Of a stretch of 64,000 nt of DNA, positions 44,623 to 58,640 are shown piece by piece (position 1 is the first letter of the stretch; every line of letters starts with the position of its first letter). Below the pieces are notes generated by a model, which searched no databases, was not told the origin of the DNA, and saw only the letters and a program-made list of their open reading frames with translations. Source of the DNA: Trifolium pratense. Its lineage: Eukaryota > Streptophyta > Magnoliopsida > Fabales > Fabaceae. Location of the stretch: the NCBI RefSeq assembly GCF_020283565.1, contig NC_060064.1:15396337-15460336 (forward strand), in the 5' to 3' direction. The position numbers and the translations under genes are program-made.

Positions 44623-46130
44623 AAATAAATACAAGAATAGCTTTGTATGCAAAAAGCCTTCATGCCAATTCCAAACAAGCTGAAAGGTAGAGAATTACAG
44701 TTTTGTTTTACTTTTTTTCATATGGTTAACTACAATTGAGACAATAGTTTCTAGTATTTATTTCAAGAGCTAATAGTTTAGTTTCTAGTTCAATGATACT
44801 GTCTTAAGGAGTCTGATTTGTTGTTTCAATCTAAATATGCAGGTCAACAAGGAAATCTATTTGATCACATTCCTTTGAGATGATTCTGCAGTTTATTTAT
44901 TGTTGTGACAACATTGTTTGAGGCCACTGATATGTCAATATGTACCTTAGAAAGCAAATATAGATGATATTGAATGTTGTGTGTCAGTATGTACCTTATA
45001 GGTGTATTTTATTTGGGGAAGAAGATATTGTATTGCATATTATTGTTCATTGTCTTCTGACTGTAAAAATTTCTCAGACATACATACACAAATGAAGTGA
45101 AAAGCATTGAGTGATTGATTTCTTTGCTTGTTTTGATCATCACACTGAATTATTTACATGAATTATGCTATGTAAAGCTTGATCAGTTGATCCTATTAAT
45201 TGTCATGGGTTGCTACTTACTACTAGTGACATTTCCTTTCTCCATCTTGTTATGAAAAAAGTGGGTTTAGAAAAAGTATAAATCTACAAGATTGTGAAAG
45301 TGTTACGTAGCACAACTTTGAAAGTTGATATTTTATTTATGTAATCATAAAATCGAAATCCAAAGTTAGCCCCGTAGATTTTGTTTTTAACAAAAACAAG
45401 GTTAACTCACTTCATCAATAAGTTGTTTAATTCATGTTGGACTATTAATAAAGAGATTTTTATGATATTTATATCACAAAATTCAAAGTCAAATCAAAAT
45501 TTACGTCGAATAAATCATGTTTATAGTTTTATTTATTTATTTTATCAATTTTTAAATTAATTGATATATATATAATCAAGTGATTGAATTACAATGATTA
45601 ATAAACTCTCCTTGGGACGAATTGTCCGAAAAACTTAAGTTTGATTCTTTGTTATGAATTTGTAGATAGGGATGACAAAATGGTTCAGTTCACTCTGTTT
45701 CACCCTACCAATACCATTAACTCGTCTAAAATAGGGTCGGTCGGGTGGGCCAATTAGAGGTAGTTGGTTGAAATATAAAATATTTGTAATGTATGGAACT
45801 ACAATATATAACTTGATAGATTTCCACAATTTTTTTTTTCAAATGAAAAATATCACCGAAACCCACACATAATATTATGGATTCAAACCCGATAAAGTGT
45901 CCAATCTAGCAATTCCGAATTCAAAATATCAAATTTTTATAATTCTTAAGTATACAGAATTAAATATATTAATGATTAAAGTTATGCATTGATAAATGCG
46001 AAGTGATCAACTGTGTCAATTATTTTAAGACGGAGAGAGTATATTTTTAATTTTTTTTATCATTTTATATTGGGCTGAAAGTAAGTATACACACACATTA
46101 GAGTTTGCAATTGGGCCATCATTTAGATCC
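44623..46130. other. PICBP 3' flank and SQD1 upstream region
   Basis: No gene is seen. An AT-rich stretch ends with 'gacggagagagta' near 46030, typical of the end of an old MITE, just before the SQD1 promoter. Confidence 0.45.
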
Positions 46131-46185
46131 AAGATCACAAACTGCACAGACACAGTAGCGACTGGCGAGTGATCCTCTCTACTCA

Positions 46186-46190
<5 letters not shown>

Positions 46191-46239
<49 letters not shown>
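46191..46239 (+). repeat. (GA)n microsatellite in SQD1 leader/promoter
   Basis: About 24 uninterrupted GA units, about 160 bp before the leader splice donor. GA tracts near plant transcription starts can bind BPC-type factors (established knowledge); a regulatory role here is inference. Confidence 0.9.
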
Positions 46240-46244
<5 letters not shown>

Positions 46245-46399
46245 CAAAAGGATATTCCTATGCACCTCCCAATAGATACTACTTGTTGTCTAAAGTCTAA
46301 ACCCATACATTACATTGGAAAGAGGTTTATCCAGAAGAACCCACATGCTTAATCAACCACTCTACACACACTAACTGCTCCAATTTTGGATTCTCTCCA

Positions 46400-47037
46400 G
46401 GTAATAATCACTTACCATCTCTTTCCAATTTTTACTTCAATTCTTATCTTGTGTTCCATTTTTCTACAATTTTATGAACTGGGTATGGATTAAATTATGT
46501 TTACTGTCTTTTCAGAATGTAAAGTTCACAACTTTATTTTCATAGTTCATAGTTTATGAACTGGGTATGGATTAAATTGAACTAAAGTTTACATTTTTAA
46601 CTTTAAAAGTAAATTTGGTCTGGTGTAAAACTTAAGGTGGATATTTCAATTTTAATCTAATACAAAAGATAGTTTTTAATTTTATCCCTTCTAATCATAT
46701 TGAGATTTGGAGGCAGATTCAACAGTCAGTAAATGGAAGTAATGAAAAATGGTTAAATTTTGAAGCTCTTCACAGTGATTTTATATGTATCATAATTCCA
46801 TTTCTCAAAGTCGTTTTGCTCTTTATGTTGATTTTTATTCACACAATTGTTGAGTGTCGATGCCTGATCATGAAATTTCCGTCTTTGCTTTTGGTTACTT
46901 GTTTTAGATCGATAAAGTTGGAAATTACGTTAGCGAGTGCATGATTATTATTACTGGCTTGATGAGTTAGAACCATGTATATTGCATTATTATTTGAAGT
47001 GAAATGAAAATCACCGTATTTAAATCCTTGTTTCAGG
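46400..47037 (+). other. Probable 5' UTR intron of SQD1
   Basis: Donor CTCTCCAG|GTAATAATC (GT at 46402 region) and acceptor TTGTTTCAG|GAACTTG at about 47037 bracket a 640-bp AT-rich segment ending 37 bp before the SQD1 ATG. Leader introns are common in plant housekeeping genes. Exact donor is uncertain by a base or two. Confidence 0.55.
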
Positions 47038-47053
47038 AACTTGTTCAAACTAG

Positions 47054-48945
<1,892 letters not shown>

Positions 48946-49763
48946 GGTGTGTTCTTGGCTGCTAGCATAATCTTATTCTGCATAATTATTGACCCTTCTG
49001 GTGATTAGATATTGCTGTATTCTAGCTTTTGTATACCACAATCCTGGGGAATGATATATATCTATGTCAAACCTTCATACCCTTATGTAGAATAAATATT
49101 TAGAGTTTAAAATTGCTTTTCCTCGATAATCATATGCGTATGTATGGACTGTTCTTGTGTTTAGTGTCACCATATGGACTGTAATATCAGTGTAATGATG
49201 CTATTTTATTTGTTGAGGATAATTTGGTACTAATAAAGTTTTCATCTCGAAATTGTAGGGGTCGGATATGTTGGTCCCTAATTTTTTTTCATGCTTCTGT
49301 TGATCACTCGTAATTGATTGATCGCCAATCTTGCATTTTAATGGACTAGTGTGTTATTTTGTAAATTTGGAGGATCAAATTGACAACCCCTACAATTTTG
49401 AGAATCAAAATGATTACTCACTTATTTTTATCCATTTACACTTGCGAGAAACATGGGAAACCTCATCTATATCATATCCTATTATTATCAAACGCTTTTG
49501 GCTATTAAAATTGATCTTTTTTTATGAAAAAAAGAGAACAAAATACAAAATTAAAGCTAGATGGAGTTAAATCTATGACCTTTGACACTATAAGTGCATA
49601 TCCTCAACTACCAGGCTATCTTCTCATTCTAGTACTTTAACGCCAAAACATGAATATGTAATATAAATTTCTAATTATACAAAAATATCAAGGGTATTTT
49701 AGTAAATTTTCTTTTTTTGGGAGTGGGTTGCGTCCCACCCCAGTACAATATATTTTTTTATCA
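48946..49763. other. SQD1 3' flank
   Basis: No further gene is seen; the 79-codon frame at 49331-49570 has no domain. A tract around 49560-49640 looks like an eroded SINE-type sequence ('ctatgacctttgacactataagtgca'). Confidence 0.4.
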
Positions 49764-50090
49764 CGGTAAATTATAATATGGACCACTTCATCAAGTGGTA
49801 TATGGTGGACCAATCATGAATACCATTATAACGAATACGAATTTTACAAAATTCACCGTTGGATTTAAAGTTAAAAATCATTTGATATGTTATTGAGACT
49901 CATCAAGATTAACAGTTTATTAAATACCGTAAATCTTGATGGATCTCAATAACATATCAAATTATTTTCAATTTTTCTAAATTTTTTTATGGATGATCTA
50001 TATGATATAAATTTTCAAACTAACTATAAATTTTGTAAAATTTGTATTCGGTAGATCATTTATCCATGGTGAACCACTTTGATTATAATG
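49764..50090. mobile_element. Fold-back MITE, copy 2 of the two-copy family
   Basis: Shares ATATGTTATTGAGACTCATC, its complement (GATGGATCTCAATAACATAT), TTATAACGAATACGAA and the GATCTATATGATATAAA segment with 16650-16983, in the same order. Confidence 0.75.
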
Positions 50091-51016
50091 TTTTTGCTTA
50101 TATTTTTCTAGAATATCCAGAGAGTTGTACAATAGAAATCTATAATCTATAAGTTATATAAAACCAAATTTATTGATCAATCGATAGGAACTTGCTAAAA
50201 CACATAATTTAAGGATAGTTTGTTTTTTGTTGTTGATGAAATACAACTGCATAGTTTTATAATTACATATTAAATTATGCTATAATTATTGATCAATTGA
50301 TATACTTTGTTTCATTTTCTATGGCAATTTGTTAATTGACAATAATTTGTTTCATTTTCATTCAAAAATAATTTACTTCAAATTTAGGTGATTATCTTCA
50401 TGTATTTTTTTAGGTGATAATTTGAAGTGTTAGTTGGTCCCCAATGTGGTATAATTTTAGGACCACTCTCAAATATTTTGGAATAAAAGTTTGTCTCATT
50501 TTTATTGGATGAGAACCTTGCTAAGCATATTCCTATTTACTAACAAAAATGTGGCATATGAAAACAGATTGTCTCATTTTTTAGATTAACTAAAACATAT
50601 TTTATGAAAATAGGTTTGACTATGTAATACGCTAGATTCAAATAGAATATGAAATGATGTGAATATATACATGATTTGCTGATGATATAAGATACAAGGG
50701 AGTACTATTTTTTAAGTTATTTTTCTCAAGTTTTGTCTGATTAAGTTTTTTCAAATACACTTGTTGGACTTTTTTTTATGCAAGCAACCTCAAGGCAATT
50801 TATTCATATAAAGTTGTTCGTGTTAAAATATGAGTTTTACTGTTTGTTTATCGTCTATTAAGGACAACTATAAAGTCGTTATAAAGATCAAGTAAGTTTT
50901 TACAATCTTGAATAATTAAACGGTCATAACTTTTGACAGATGGATACCTCTTAAACAATGTCAGACATCTCTATGTCTATGTCTATATATATATATATAT
51001 ATATTCAAAAAATGTA
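50091..51016. other. AT-rich intergenic
   Basis: No supportable gene. Ends in a (TA)n stretch at 50984-51002. Confidence 0.5.
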
Positions 51017-51024
51017 TGTCAAAT

Positions 51025-51702
51025 TAGGGGTGCTCAAATCCAAACCAATCCAAATAAAAACCGAAAATCGATCCAAAAAAACCGAAAACCGCAAAAAACC
51101 GAAGTTTTTTGGATGTGTTTGGATGTTCTTTTGTGAAAACCGCTGGATCGGATCGGATTTCGGATTGATTTCTTAAAACCGATCCAAACCGAACCAAACC
51201 GCATGCATATATTTTAATATTTATTTATCTTTTTATTAGTATAAATATATATATTGCATTAACTTTTTTTTTTCATTTTAAATTTTGTTAATTAATTTAA
51301 TCTATTTTAAATTTTGTTACTACTATATGTTAGTTTAATTTAATCTTTTTTTTTTTACTTTTTATATGTTTCGAATATAATTGGTAATTGTCATTCCAAA
51401 ATATTAATTTTCAATATATTATATGTTATATTTTACATCAAACTTAATATTTATTTTGTCAAAAATGTCAAACTATTATTTTGTAGCGTTTTTTATAATA
51501 TTTATATTTATTAAAAAAATAACAATTTATAATTTGGATATCCAAAAACCGATCCAAATTAAACCGCATAATATTGGATCGGATTGGATCGGATTTTTTT
51601 TATTTGTCATCCAAAACCGAACCAAACCGCAAATAAATTTATTTTTGGATCGGATGTGTTTTTGCCTCAAAACCGATCCAAACCGAACCGCGAGCACCCC
51701 TA
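51025..51702. mobile_element. hAT-type MITE, 678 bp
   Basis: Termini TAGGGGTGCTC...GAGCACCCCTA with 8-bp target duplications TGTCAAAT (51017-51024 and 51703-51710), the hAT signature. Both subterminal regions are dense in AACCGATCC/AAACCGAACC repeats and complements (GGATCGGATT). The centre is AT-rich. No transposase is seen. Confidence 0.93.
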
Positions 51703-52078
51703 TGTCAAATTATATTCATGACCACATAGAGTTTAAAGTAGCAACTTTCGTTCATGTGTAATTTATTTTGAATATATATAAAATCTTTACTTTAAAAAAA
51801 TCCATGAATACATTATGTTATTTGTACATGCCACAAACTTTAGTTAAATTATTCATCAAATACATAGTTTACAATATAGTTGCCACACATTAATATAATT
51901 AATATATAAAACGAAACTGAAATAACACATGTAGCAAATCTATAATTTTTTTTTCCGTTTACATTGCAGTTGAAGATCGAACCCAAAACCTCTATGATAC
52001 TATCCAATCCCACATGCTTCAAATTTCTTATATTTTGGTTTATAATTTCTTATTTATACACAATTTTTTCTTATTCTT

Positions 52079-55000
52079 TCATATTGGTGTAGGCTTCAAA
52101 TTAATCCCACAATATGCTTCAATTCGTGTAGTAGGTTCGTTGATTCTTTCTTTCTCATAGAAACGAAGATAATCATAATTGTCAAATGTTGGTTTGTAAC
52201 ACAATGGATGTTCCTCATTGATAAGCTCTTTTGGTATATCCATTATCTTATTACCAAAAGAAAATAGTCCCGTTGAGTATCTTGTTTTCTTTTCATTCAT
52301 TATAACTCTATGTTCACATGTACTTATTCTTCCATTACTCAACACCTAGGGAAAAAAAAAAATACATCATATTCATATTAAGTCCAACTAGATAAAATAA
52401 AACATATTAAATCTATATTAATAGACTAGTTTGAAAGGAACATATTACTAAAATTATTTACAATTAAGACTACATATAAATATGTCACTGCCCATTATAG
52501 GATTAGATATTGATTTCAATTTTTTAATATCTAATTATTTTAATTTTAATAGAGTAAATCGACGAGAGATTTAAGTCATGATACAATTCATTCAACTATG
52601 ATAAGATAAATTTATTCAAAAAAAAAAAAAACCTATGATAAGATAAATTAATAAGTTTATTTATTTAAAAAAGCCAAAATAAAATAAAGTGATTGCATCA
52701 TTGCAGTTGAATCCAATTCAACTTGGTTCTATATATCTAATTTTTTTTTTTTTTTTGCTAAATTGCACTTTTAACCCCCTAACTTTCACAAACTTCCGAT
52801 TCTGACTCCTAACTTTAGCCCTTTTTCAAAAAGATGGCTCCCCCACTAATTTTGACCAAGTCAACACACATGTGGCAAATAACTCACATCACATGTCATG
52901 TCAGCATGACTTACTACATATGCTGACATGACATGTGAGTCATTGTACATGTGGCAAGATACGCTGATGTTGCATGTGAGTCACTTGTAACATGTGTGTT
53001 GACTTGGTCAGGGGATCAAAATCGCAAGTTTGTGAAAGTTAGGAGGTCAAAAGTACTATTATGAAAGTTAGGGGGTCAAAAATACGATTTAACTTTTTTT
53101 TTTCCGAAAGTCTTGAGATTAAGGGGTTAAAGACATGTAGCTTATGTCCTTCCTCTTCTAGCTCAAGTTTGTGTGTGCTGGTTTTGTTCTTTGCAAAAGA
53201 CATTTTGTTGGGTTGAAGAATATGAATTGTATGTTTTTTTTTTTTTTTTGCTTTCACCACCAGTTTAATCTGGTTCGGGGTAAGTTCTGGCATCAAGTGG
53301 TTCCAGCCCCCTCCCAATCGCAGTTGCGGCGGATCGAATCGTGGTCCTCTCTACCAAGTTCGGCGTCAATCACCACTGAACCAACTAACGATTGGTTGAA
53401 TATATAAACTATTTTTAAACTCAATTATCAAATAATGTGAGATTTTAAAGTGTACCGGAATATAATCTATCTAGTTCTAAAGGACTAAGAATAAATCGTA
53501 GTTAGGGCTCACTCAAGTGCTAAGCCGCTCAAAACTTTAGATTAAAAAAGACCTCAAAGAAATTTAATTTAATTATAGATGTTAGTCCAACTCAATTACT
53601 CTCATATCCTCCTTACTCCATGTTCAAATTAATCTCCATTCTTAGTTTCAAGACCAATTGTTTGATGTATACAATTGAGGATTAATTAAGGATTAGAGGC
53701 ATACTAACCTTGAATGCATCACCTGCCATGACAACAAAGGAAGAGGGTGAGGCATGAATCCCAATCCAATCTCCATTCTTTAATTTGATTTCCAAACCAT
53801 TTAGATTATTGAGCTGATGAACTACTGATATAATGGTTAAGTCAGAGTGAGGTTGCAATCCTATATCATTCTCATCTATCTCACGTGGTCTGTATTTTAA
53901 GCATCGAAGGAGATAATTGCTTGATTCTATCAATGAATCACATATTTTCATATCCACACCATAGCTTTCAAACACCATCCTCTTTGCTATATGGTCTAAT
54001 TCTCCCAATAGCTTAGAGTACTCATTCATGATATCACTGTAATCAAAATCAAATATCTATCATTTACAAACATATATTATAATAAGAGGAATAAATAACT
54101 ATACCAAAATGTCGGACTTGGATTGGATGCAGTCAAGACCCATGACTACATACATTCAGTAAAATCAAGACCGTTTGATCAAGATCGAACATTTTAGATT
54201 TATTTTTTTGGAAAACGAACATTTTAGATTTTAAAAAAAGAATTTTAATGTTTATAAAAATTCAAAATGCTTTTATAACCAGACAGCTCCGATGCATTAA
54301 CTGCATCATGACTGCATCTAAATCGACTGTTGTCAATCCATTTCCAAAATTGTCACCTATGGTACTATTTATTAGAGTTTAACAACTATAAAATGACGAT
54401 ATTTTTTCTAACCATCCGATTCTTAGAAAAATTAGGCCCGAATGATTTTGACTATATGAAGTTCGGCTGAAAAATAATGTTTGTTCAATTATTGTTTTAA
54501 CTAAAATTCAAATACAATTTTTCCATTCCAACTTACATTCTTCTATTTACTTGGATTATAAAAATATTTTATCTAGATATCAAAGTATCTAATCATGATA
54601 TCCTTTTATAATATTATTTTTTATAATATATATTTTTGTTTGGTATCATGGTGGATAGGTCAAAATCGCGGCGATTCATTGTAATATCACTGAAACTACA
54701 CTTTGTAGTTTTTGAAAAATCATAGTGAATTACCGTGATTCTGACATATTGATCGTAATACGAAACATATGGAATAATTTCAAGATGAAAATGAATCTAT
54801 TTATATATTTGTGGAAAGGGTATAGAGTATACCAGAAACCATGATTTCCTTGAGGCCACATGATTTGGGCAAATTTTTGACATTCAAGCATAGTTAATGG
54901 ATCTTCAATGGCCATAGATTCATATAATGGAAGCCACGAGACTTGTCCTATGTAACCATGAAAAGGCCTATCACTTGTTTTTTGCTTTTTTGTTTCCAAA

Positions 55001-55209
55001 GGGAGACAAAATAATTCTTCAATTGAAGACACAACAGAGTTGCAAAGTTCTTTGCCAACTTTATCATATTTTGCTACGAAACAACCATAGTTTTCTAGTG
55101 AAGTCCTCACAACATTGCAAGCTGAGAGCCATGTGTTGGTACCAGGTTTCATGTTTTGGTTGGAGAAGTCAACGACAGGAATTATTTGAGACTTAGTTTC
55201 AGATCCCAT
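52079..55209 (-). CDS. 2-oxoglutarate/Fe(II) dioxygenase, AOP-like
   Basis: Three exons on the minus strand: 55209-54833, 54036-53709 and 52345-52079, splicing TG|T and AAG|G to give 323 residues, usual for the family. The N-terminal DIOX_N part has IPVVDFS and the C-terminal 2OG-Fe(II) domain has His189-Ser-Asp191, distal His247 (CEHRV) and the 2-oxoglutarate-binding Arg257-Tyr-Ser259. All catalytic residues are intact. It resembles the AOP1-like group of plant soluble dioxygenases, whose legume substrates are mostly unknown. The large second intron (52346-53708) contains a fold-back MITE and a SINE. A duplicated pseudogene of this gene lies at 62057-63212. Confidence 0.9.
52755..53095. mobile_element. 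Fold-back MITE in dioxygenase intron 2
   Basis: Outer arms CTAAATTGCACTTTTAACCCC.. and its near-complement ending GGGGTCAAAAATACGATTTAAC; inner arms built of CATGTCATGTCAGCATGAC and GCTGACATGACATGTGAG. The rightmost 'GAAAGTTAGG(A/G)GGTCAAAA' motif is duplicated. Confidence 0.75.
53234..53393 (-). mobile_element. SINE, family A, copy 2 (dioxygenase intron)
   Basis: Minus strand: CCAATCGTTAGTTGGTTCAG head with A-box-like GGTTCAGTGGTGA, B-box-like GATTCGATCC, body, then TGGTGGTGAAAGC and a long A-run. Possible target duplication GGTTGAA flanks it. Confidence 0.85.
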
Positions 55210-55282
55210 GATGCTATTGTTTCAGAAAATTGTTTCTAACAATTTGTTAGTGGAAATGGTAACTCTATTTGGTGTTGATTTG

Positions 55283-55290
55283 ATTTTATA
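55283..55290 (-). promoter_or_regulatory. TATA box of dioxygenase gene
   Basis: TATAAAAT on the minus strand about 75 bp before ATG 55209, consistent with a leader of about 45 nt. Confidence 0.65.
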
Positions 55291-55424
55291 TCAGCTTGCT
55301 TAAAAAATCATTCCTAATGTGTGATTTTATAACCATGATGATGACAACCGATATTGTTTATGGATCAAGATACTAAAGTCAACAAAGGGATTTTTTTTTG
55401 TTCATATAGCCGGTTGCTAGAATT

Positions 55425-55535
55425 TCGTTTTTTAAAAATGAGTAGGTGGGAGTATTATATTGGGGTTTGAACTCCAGTCTCTGCATATTACATGCAATGT
55501 TTCTACCAGCGAAACTATGCTCACGTGGACAAAGA
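55425..55535 (-). mobile_element. SINE, family D
   Basis: Minus strand: CACGTGAGCATAGTTTCGCTGGTAG head (A-box region), then GGAGTTCAAACCCC (B-box region). It resembles a common legume tRNA-derived SINE, with the 3' part eroded. Confidence 0.65.
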
Positions 55536-55699
55536 GAAATTCAGTTTAAAATGTGTAATATCAATTAATCAATAAATTAAATGGTAGTAACATGAGATAA
55601 ATTAAAAAAATTGTTATTGAAATGGAGTAAGGATCATGATGGTGTATTTTTTTTTTTTGACTAATCATATGGTGTATGTTGAAAACCTTTCTTCCCAAA

Positions 55700-55871
55700 C
55701 ACTTTTATCCTCTAAAATTAAATTTTTGCCCATGCGAATAAAGTTCGAAACATATTTTACAAACTTTTTTAATTTAAATATTATTTTTAACGGCAAAAAA
55801 ATTTGAAAAATACGTTTCGAACTTTATTCGCACGGGCAAAAATGTAATTTCTAGAGAATAAGAGAGTGTTG
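55700..55871. mobile_element. Fold-back MITE with GCGAATAAAGTTCGAAAC arms
   Basis: Left arm TCCCAAACACTTTTATCC...GCGAATAAAGTTCGAAAC pairs with GTTTCGAACTTTATTCGC...AGAGTGTTGGGA. The loop is about 40 bp. Non-coding. Confidence 0.8.
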
Positions 55872-57636
55872 GGACATAAGGTCCAAAATTCACTATATAC
55901 AAGGCCCAATAATGGAGGGATCCAATACAACTAATTTAAAGGCTCTTTGCCTTTGCGAGCATTAAGGATTAGTCATTGAATTCCTAAATATTATAAGGTC
56001 TTTGGAACTTTCAATAACATCGGAGCTCAATATTGATGAACGTTGTTTTGTAAGCATCCATTTCAACGCTCCAATGACTTCCGTTGCCTATAACAATAGG
56101 TGTTGATGAGCGTCCTTTTGTCATATTTTTTGCCCTCATATTGACTTGAAAATCAAAATATTTGTAGATACATCTCTGATTACTCCAAATCAACACATTG
56201 TTCACGTCAATGTCTTCAACCATCAGCCATTCAACAATGACCTCTTTATATAGTCAAAAAAAAGAAGAAAACTACATCTTCAACCTATAATTTAAACATT
56301 GCATATGTACTATATGTACTAGTATGTTATAAGAAAAATATTTGTTACGTATATGGAATAGCTAAGTACATTATATTTATTTTAGGACCACTCAATAATT
56401 TCACACACTTGATACTACGATCTCAGCAAATCGATTGATTTATGGATTTTGGCTTTAATTTACAATTGCATTAAAATCTTTAGTACAAACGTCATGGCTT
56501 TGGGACGTTTTTGTATCTTTTACAGAACACTTTTCTAAAATGGCTTAAAAATAAGAACATTTTCTAAATCGCAATAAGTAAAAAGTCTAAATATTCTGTA
56601 AAAAAGAAAAAATAGTGAACTAAAATATTTTAACAAGTATGCACTAACAATGAATAACTAAAAATAAATAAATTGGATTATGGGTAAAATTGGACAGAGA
56701 CCCAAAAAATTTGTTGACCTGGACACGATGATGCTGTTAAAGAAGTTCCACATCGCTTGCAAGATAGTCTGAATAAGTGTTTACAAGTAAGATTGTAAGA
56801 GACAATTCTCACCTTACAAGTCGATTTTGTAAAGATGAGTTAGCTTCAACTCTCAATTCTAACGGGTACTATAAATTTTTGAAATATTTTTCATATAAAT
56901 ATCAAATGCTATATGTGTGCATACTTCGGCAAACGCATTACGCTTCAGTACTTCAAAGTTTCATTGCATTTCTTATCACCCCTTTTTATATTATTTTTAT
57001 AAAATATACGACGATAATATCATGCTTAAAAAATAGTGAAGATAGTTACACTATTTTTTATAAGAAAATAAAAAGGTTAAGTAATTTGAAAAAAATAAAA
57101 AAATATGATGATTCATTATTTAATATTAAAAAATTTGAATAATCCATCCAATCCAATCCAAAAATGAGTGGATTTATCCTACCCAACCCAATGTTAAAAT
57201 GAATGATTTTTTTTATTATACTTAATCCAGAGTACTTTGAGGTTTTAGTTTTAGTCAAACTCAAGTCAATTGGACCCATGGATAGATACCCGTTACACAA
57301 ATGATCACTTTCCCTTCAAAACCAGGGTTTAGACCATAATACCACAATAAGCTTAGATCCGGAGTACCCTAGACCCATGGATATCCTTTACACAAATGAC
57401 TCTGTATTCTATGCTATGACACAGAGGATGATCAACCCATTGCAAGTATATTGGCAGAAGACCAAACTCTCCATACCTTGGAAAGAGATTCCATTCAAGT
57501 ATGTATATATGTATCTATCAATCAATCATATGCTATTGCTTTCACCTTTAACTATTGCTAGAATTACATAGCGCCTTATCAAATTTAGGAGATGATAGAA
57601 TAGAACGGTAAATATCTTTAGAACTAATTGGATTGT
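55872..57636. other. Repeat remnants, no supportable gene
   Basis: A minus-strand frame of 70 codons at 56011-56223 has no recognised domain. 56748-56867 ('gttccacatcgcttgcaagatag...caattctcaccttacaagtcg') looks like an LTR fragment of a legume Copia or TRIM element. The rest is AT-rich. Confidence 0.45.
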
Positions 57637-57741
57637 CTATGAAGCACGGATACTTACACCTCGACATCAATAATAATTTGACAAAATGACATAATTTAGT
57701 GTAATCATATGTTTGATCTAAGAAGTGTCCGTGCTTCATAG
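57637..57741. mobile_element. MITE of the CTATGAAGCAC family (shortest copy)
   Basis: Perfect ends CTATGAAGCACGGA...TCCGTGCTTCATAG. Related to 30097, 39613 and 61007. It has cut into the end of a dioxygenase relic. Confidence 0.8.
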
Positions 57742-58020
57742 GAGGGCATTGACCAGCATAGCTATAGATAGGTTTATCAGTGGTTTGTTGATTCTTGGTT
57801 TCTAATGGAAAGATCAAACAGGTGTTTCATAGCAGAGAAGACACAGTCCTATAGGCTATAGCTTTGTATTAATCTTATCGTAAAGTGCAAGGAATTAATC
57901 CACGTGTTCTTCGAATGCAGTACTCACAGCTTGACACACAGAAACCCATTTATCAGTGCCAGGCTTCAAGTTTTCATAGCTGAAATCATTAACAGGTAGA
58001 GGTAGCTGAGACTGTGTCTG
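57740..58020 (-). pseudogene. Decayed dioxygenase exon 1
   Basis: Reading the minus strand, 58018-57897 encodes SQTQSQLPLPVNDFSYENL... and KPGTDKWVSVCQAVSTAFEEH, homologous to the start of the intact dioxygenase gene (PVVDFSNQNMKPGTNTW). After a frameshift and stops, 57815-57742 gives PLETKNQQTTDKPIYSYAGQ, homologous to its LPLETKKQKTSDRPFHGYIGQ. Similarity ends at the MITE. No other exon is seen. Confidence 0.75.
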
Positions 58021-58640
58021 AGATAATAAGGATTCTGGTATGTACATGAATTTATATTTGATTTGCACTATATAAGTTTTTTTGGTTTGCAATAGCCTTC
58101 CTACATGCGAGGTAATCATATTCGACTCATTGTCAGACCCTAAACGTGTAAGCACCTCTCGGAACGGATATATCAAACTTTGATTAGTCACATTGCAGGA
58201 GACTAACCCCCTTATACTGAAATACATGACCTATAAAAATGGTTATGTAATAGTATCTATCTAGCTAGTTAAGAATATCCTTATGAATTAAGACTAGTAC
58301 TAAGGATCAAGTCAATTATTTAATACCATGCATGCATCACATAGATGGCAGATATGAAAACACAGTATAAAACATTTCCGAACATTTTCTAACTTTTATT
58401 TCAAAAACTAGACTGAATCATACAATTTTATTTGCTATATATAGTTCCAAGCATAATCCTTGTGTCACATAAACTCCAGGACACTTATTAAAATTTGTAT
58501 GATGCCTAAAAAACTGAGGAAAAATCAATGTATCACAGAAAATTGAAACTTCTACAATCCAATTTGATGCAGTAAAAGGAAAAAAAATCACTCAACCAGT
58601 AGAGTTAACAGATCTCTAAACAGTTTTCACATTCTTCGGT
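58021..58640. other. Spacer between dioxygenase relic and PP2C
   Basis: AT-rich; includes the 3' untranslated region of the PP2C gene. No other gene is seen. Confidence 0.4.

Noticed and set aside
46025..46306. Ser/Leu-repeat minus-strand protein over the GA tract
   Set aside because: It is just the GA microsatellite read on the opposite strand, within the SQD1 leader.
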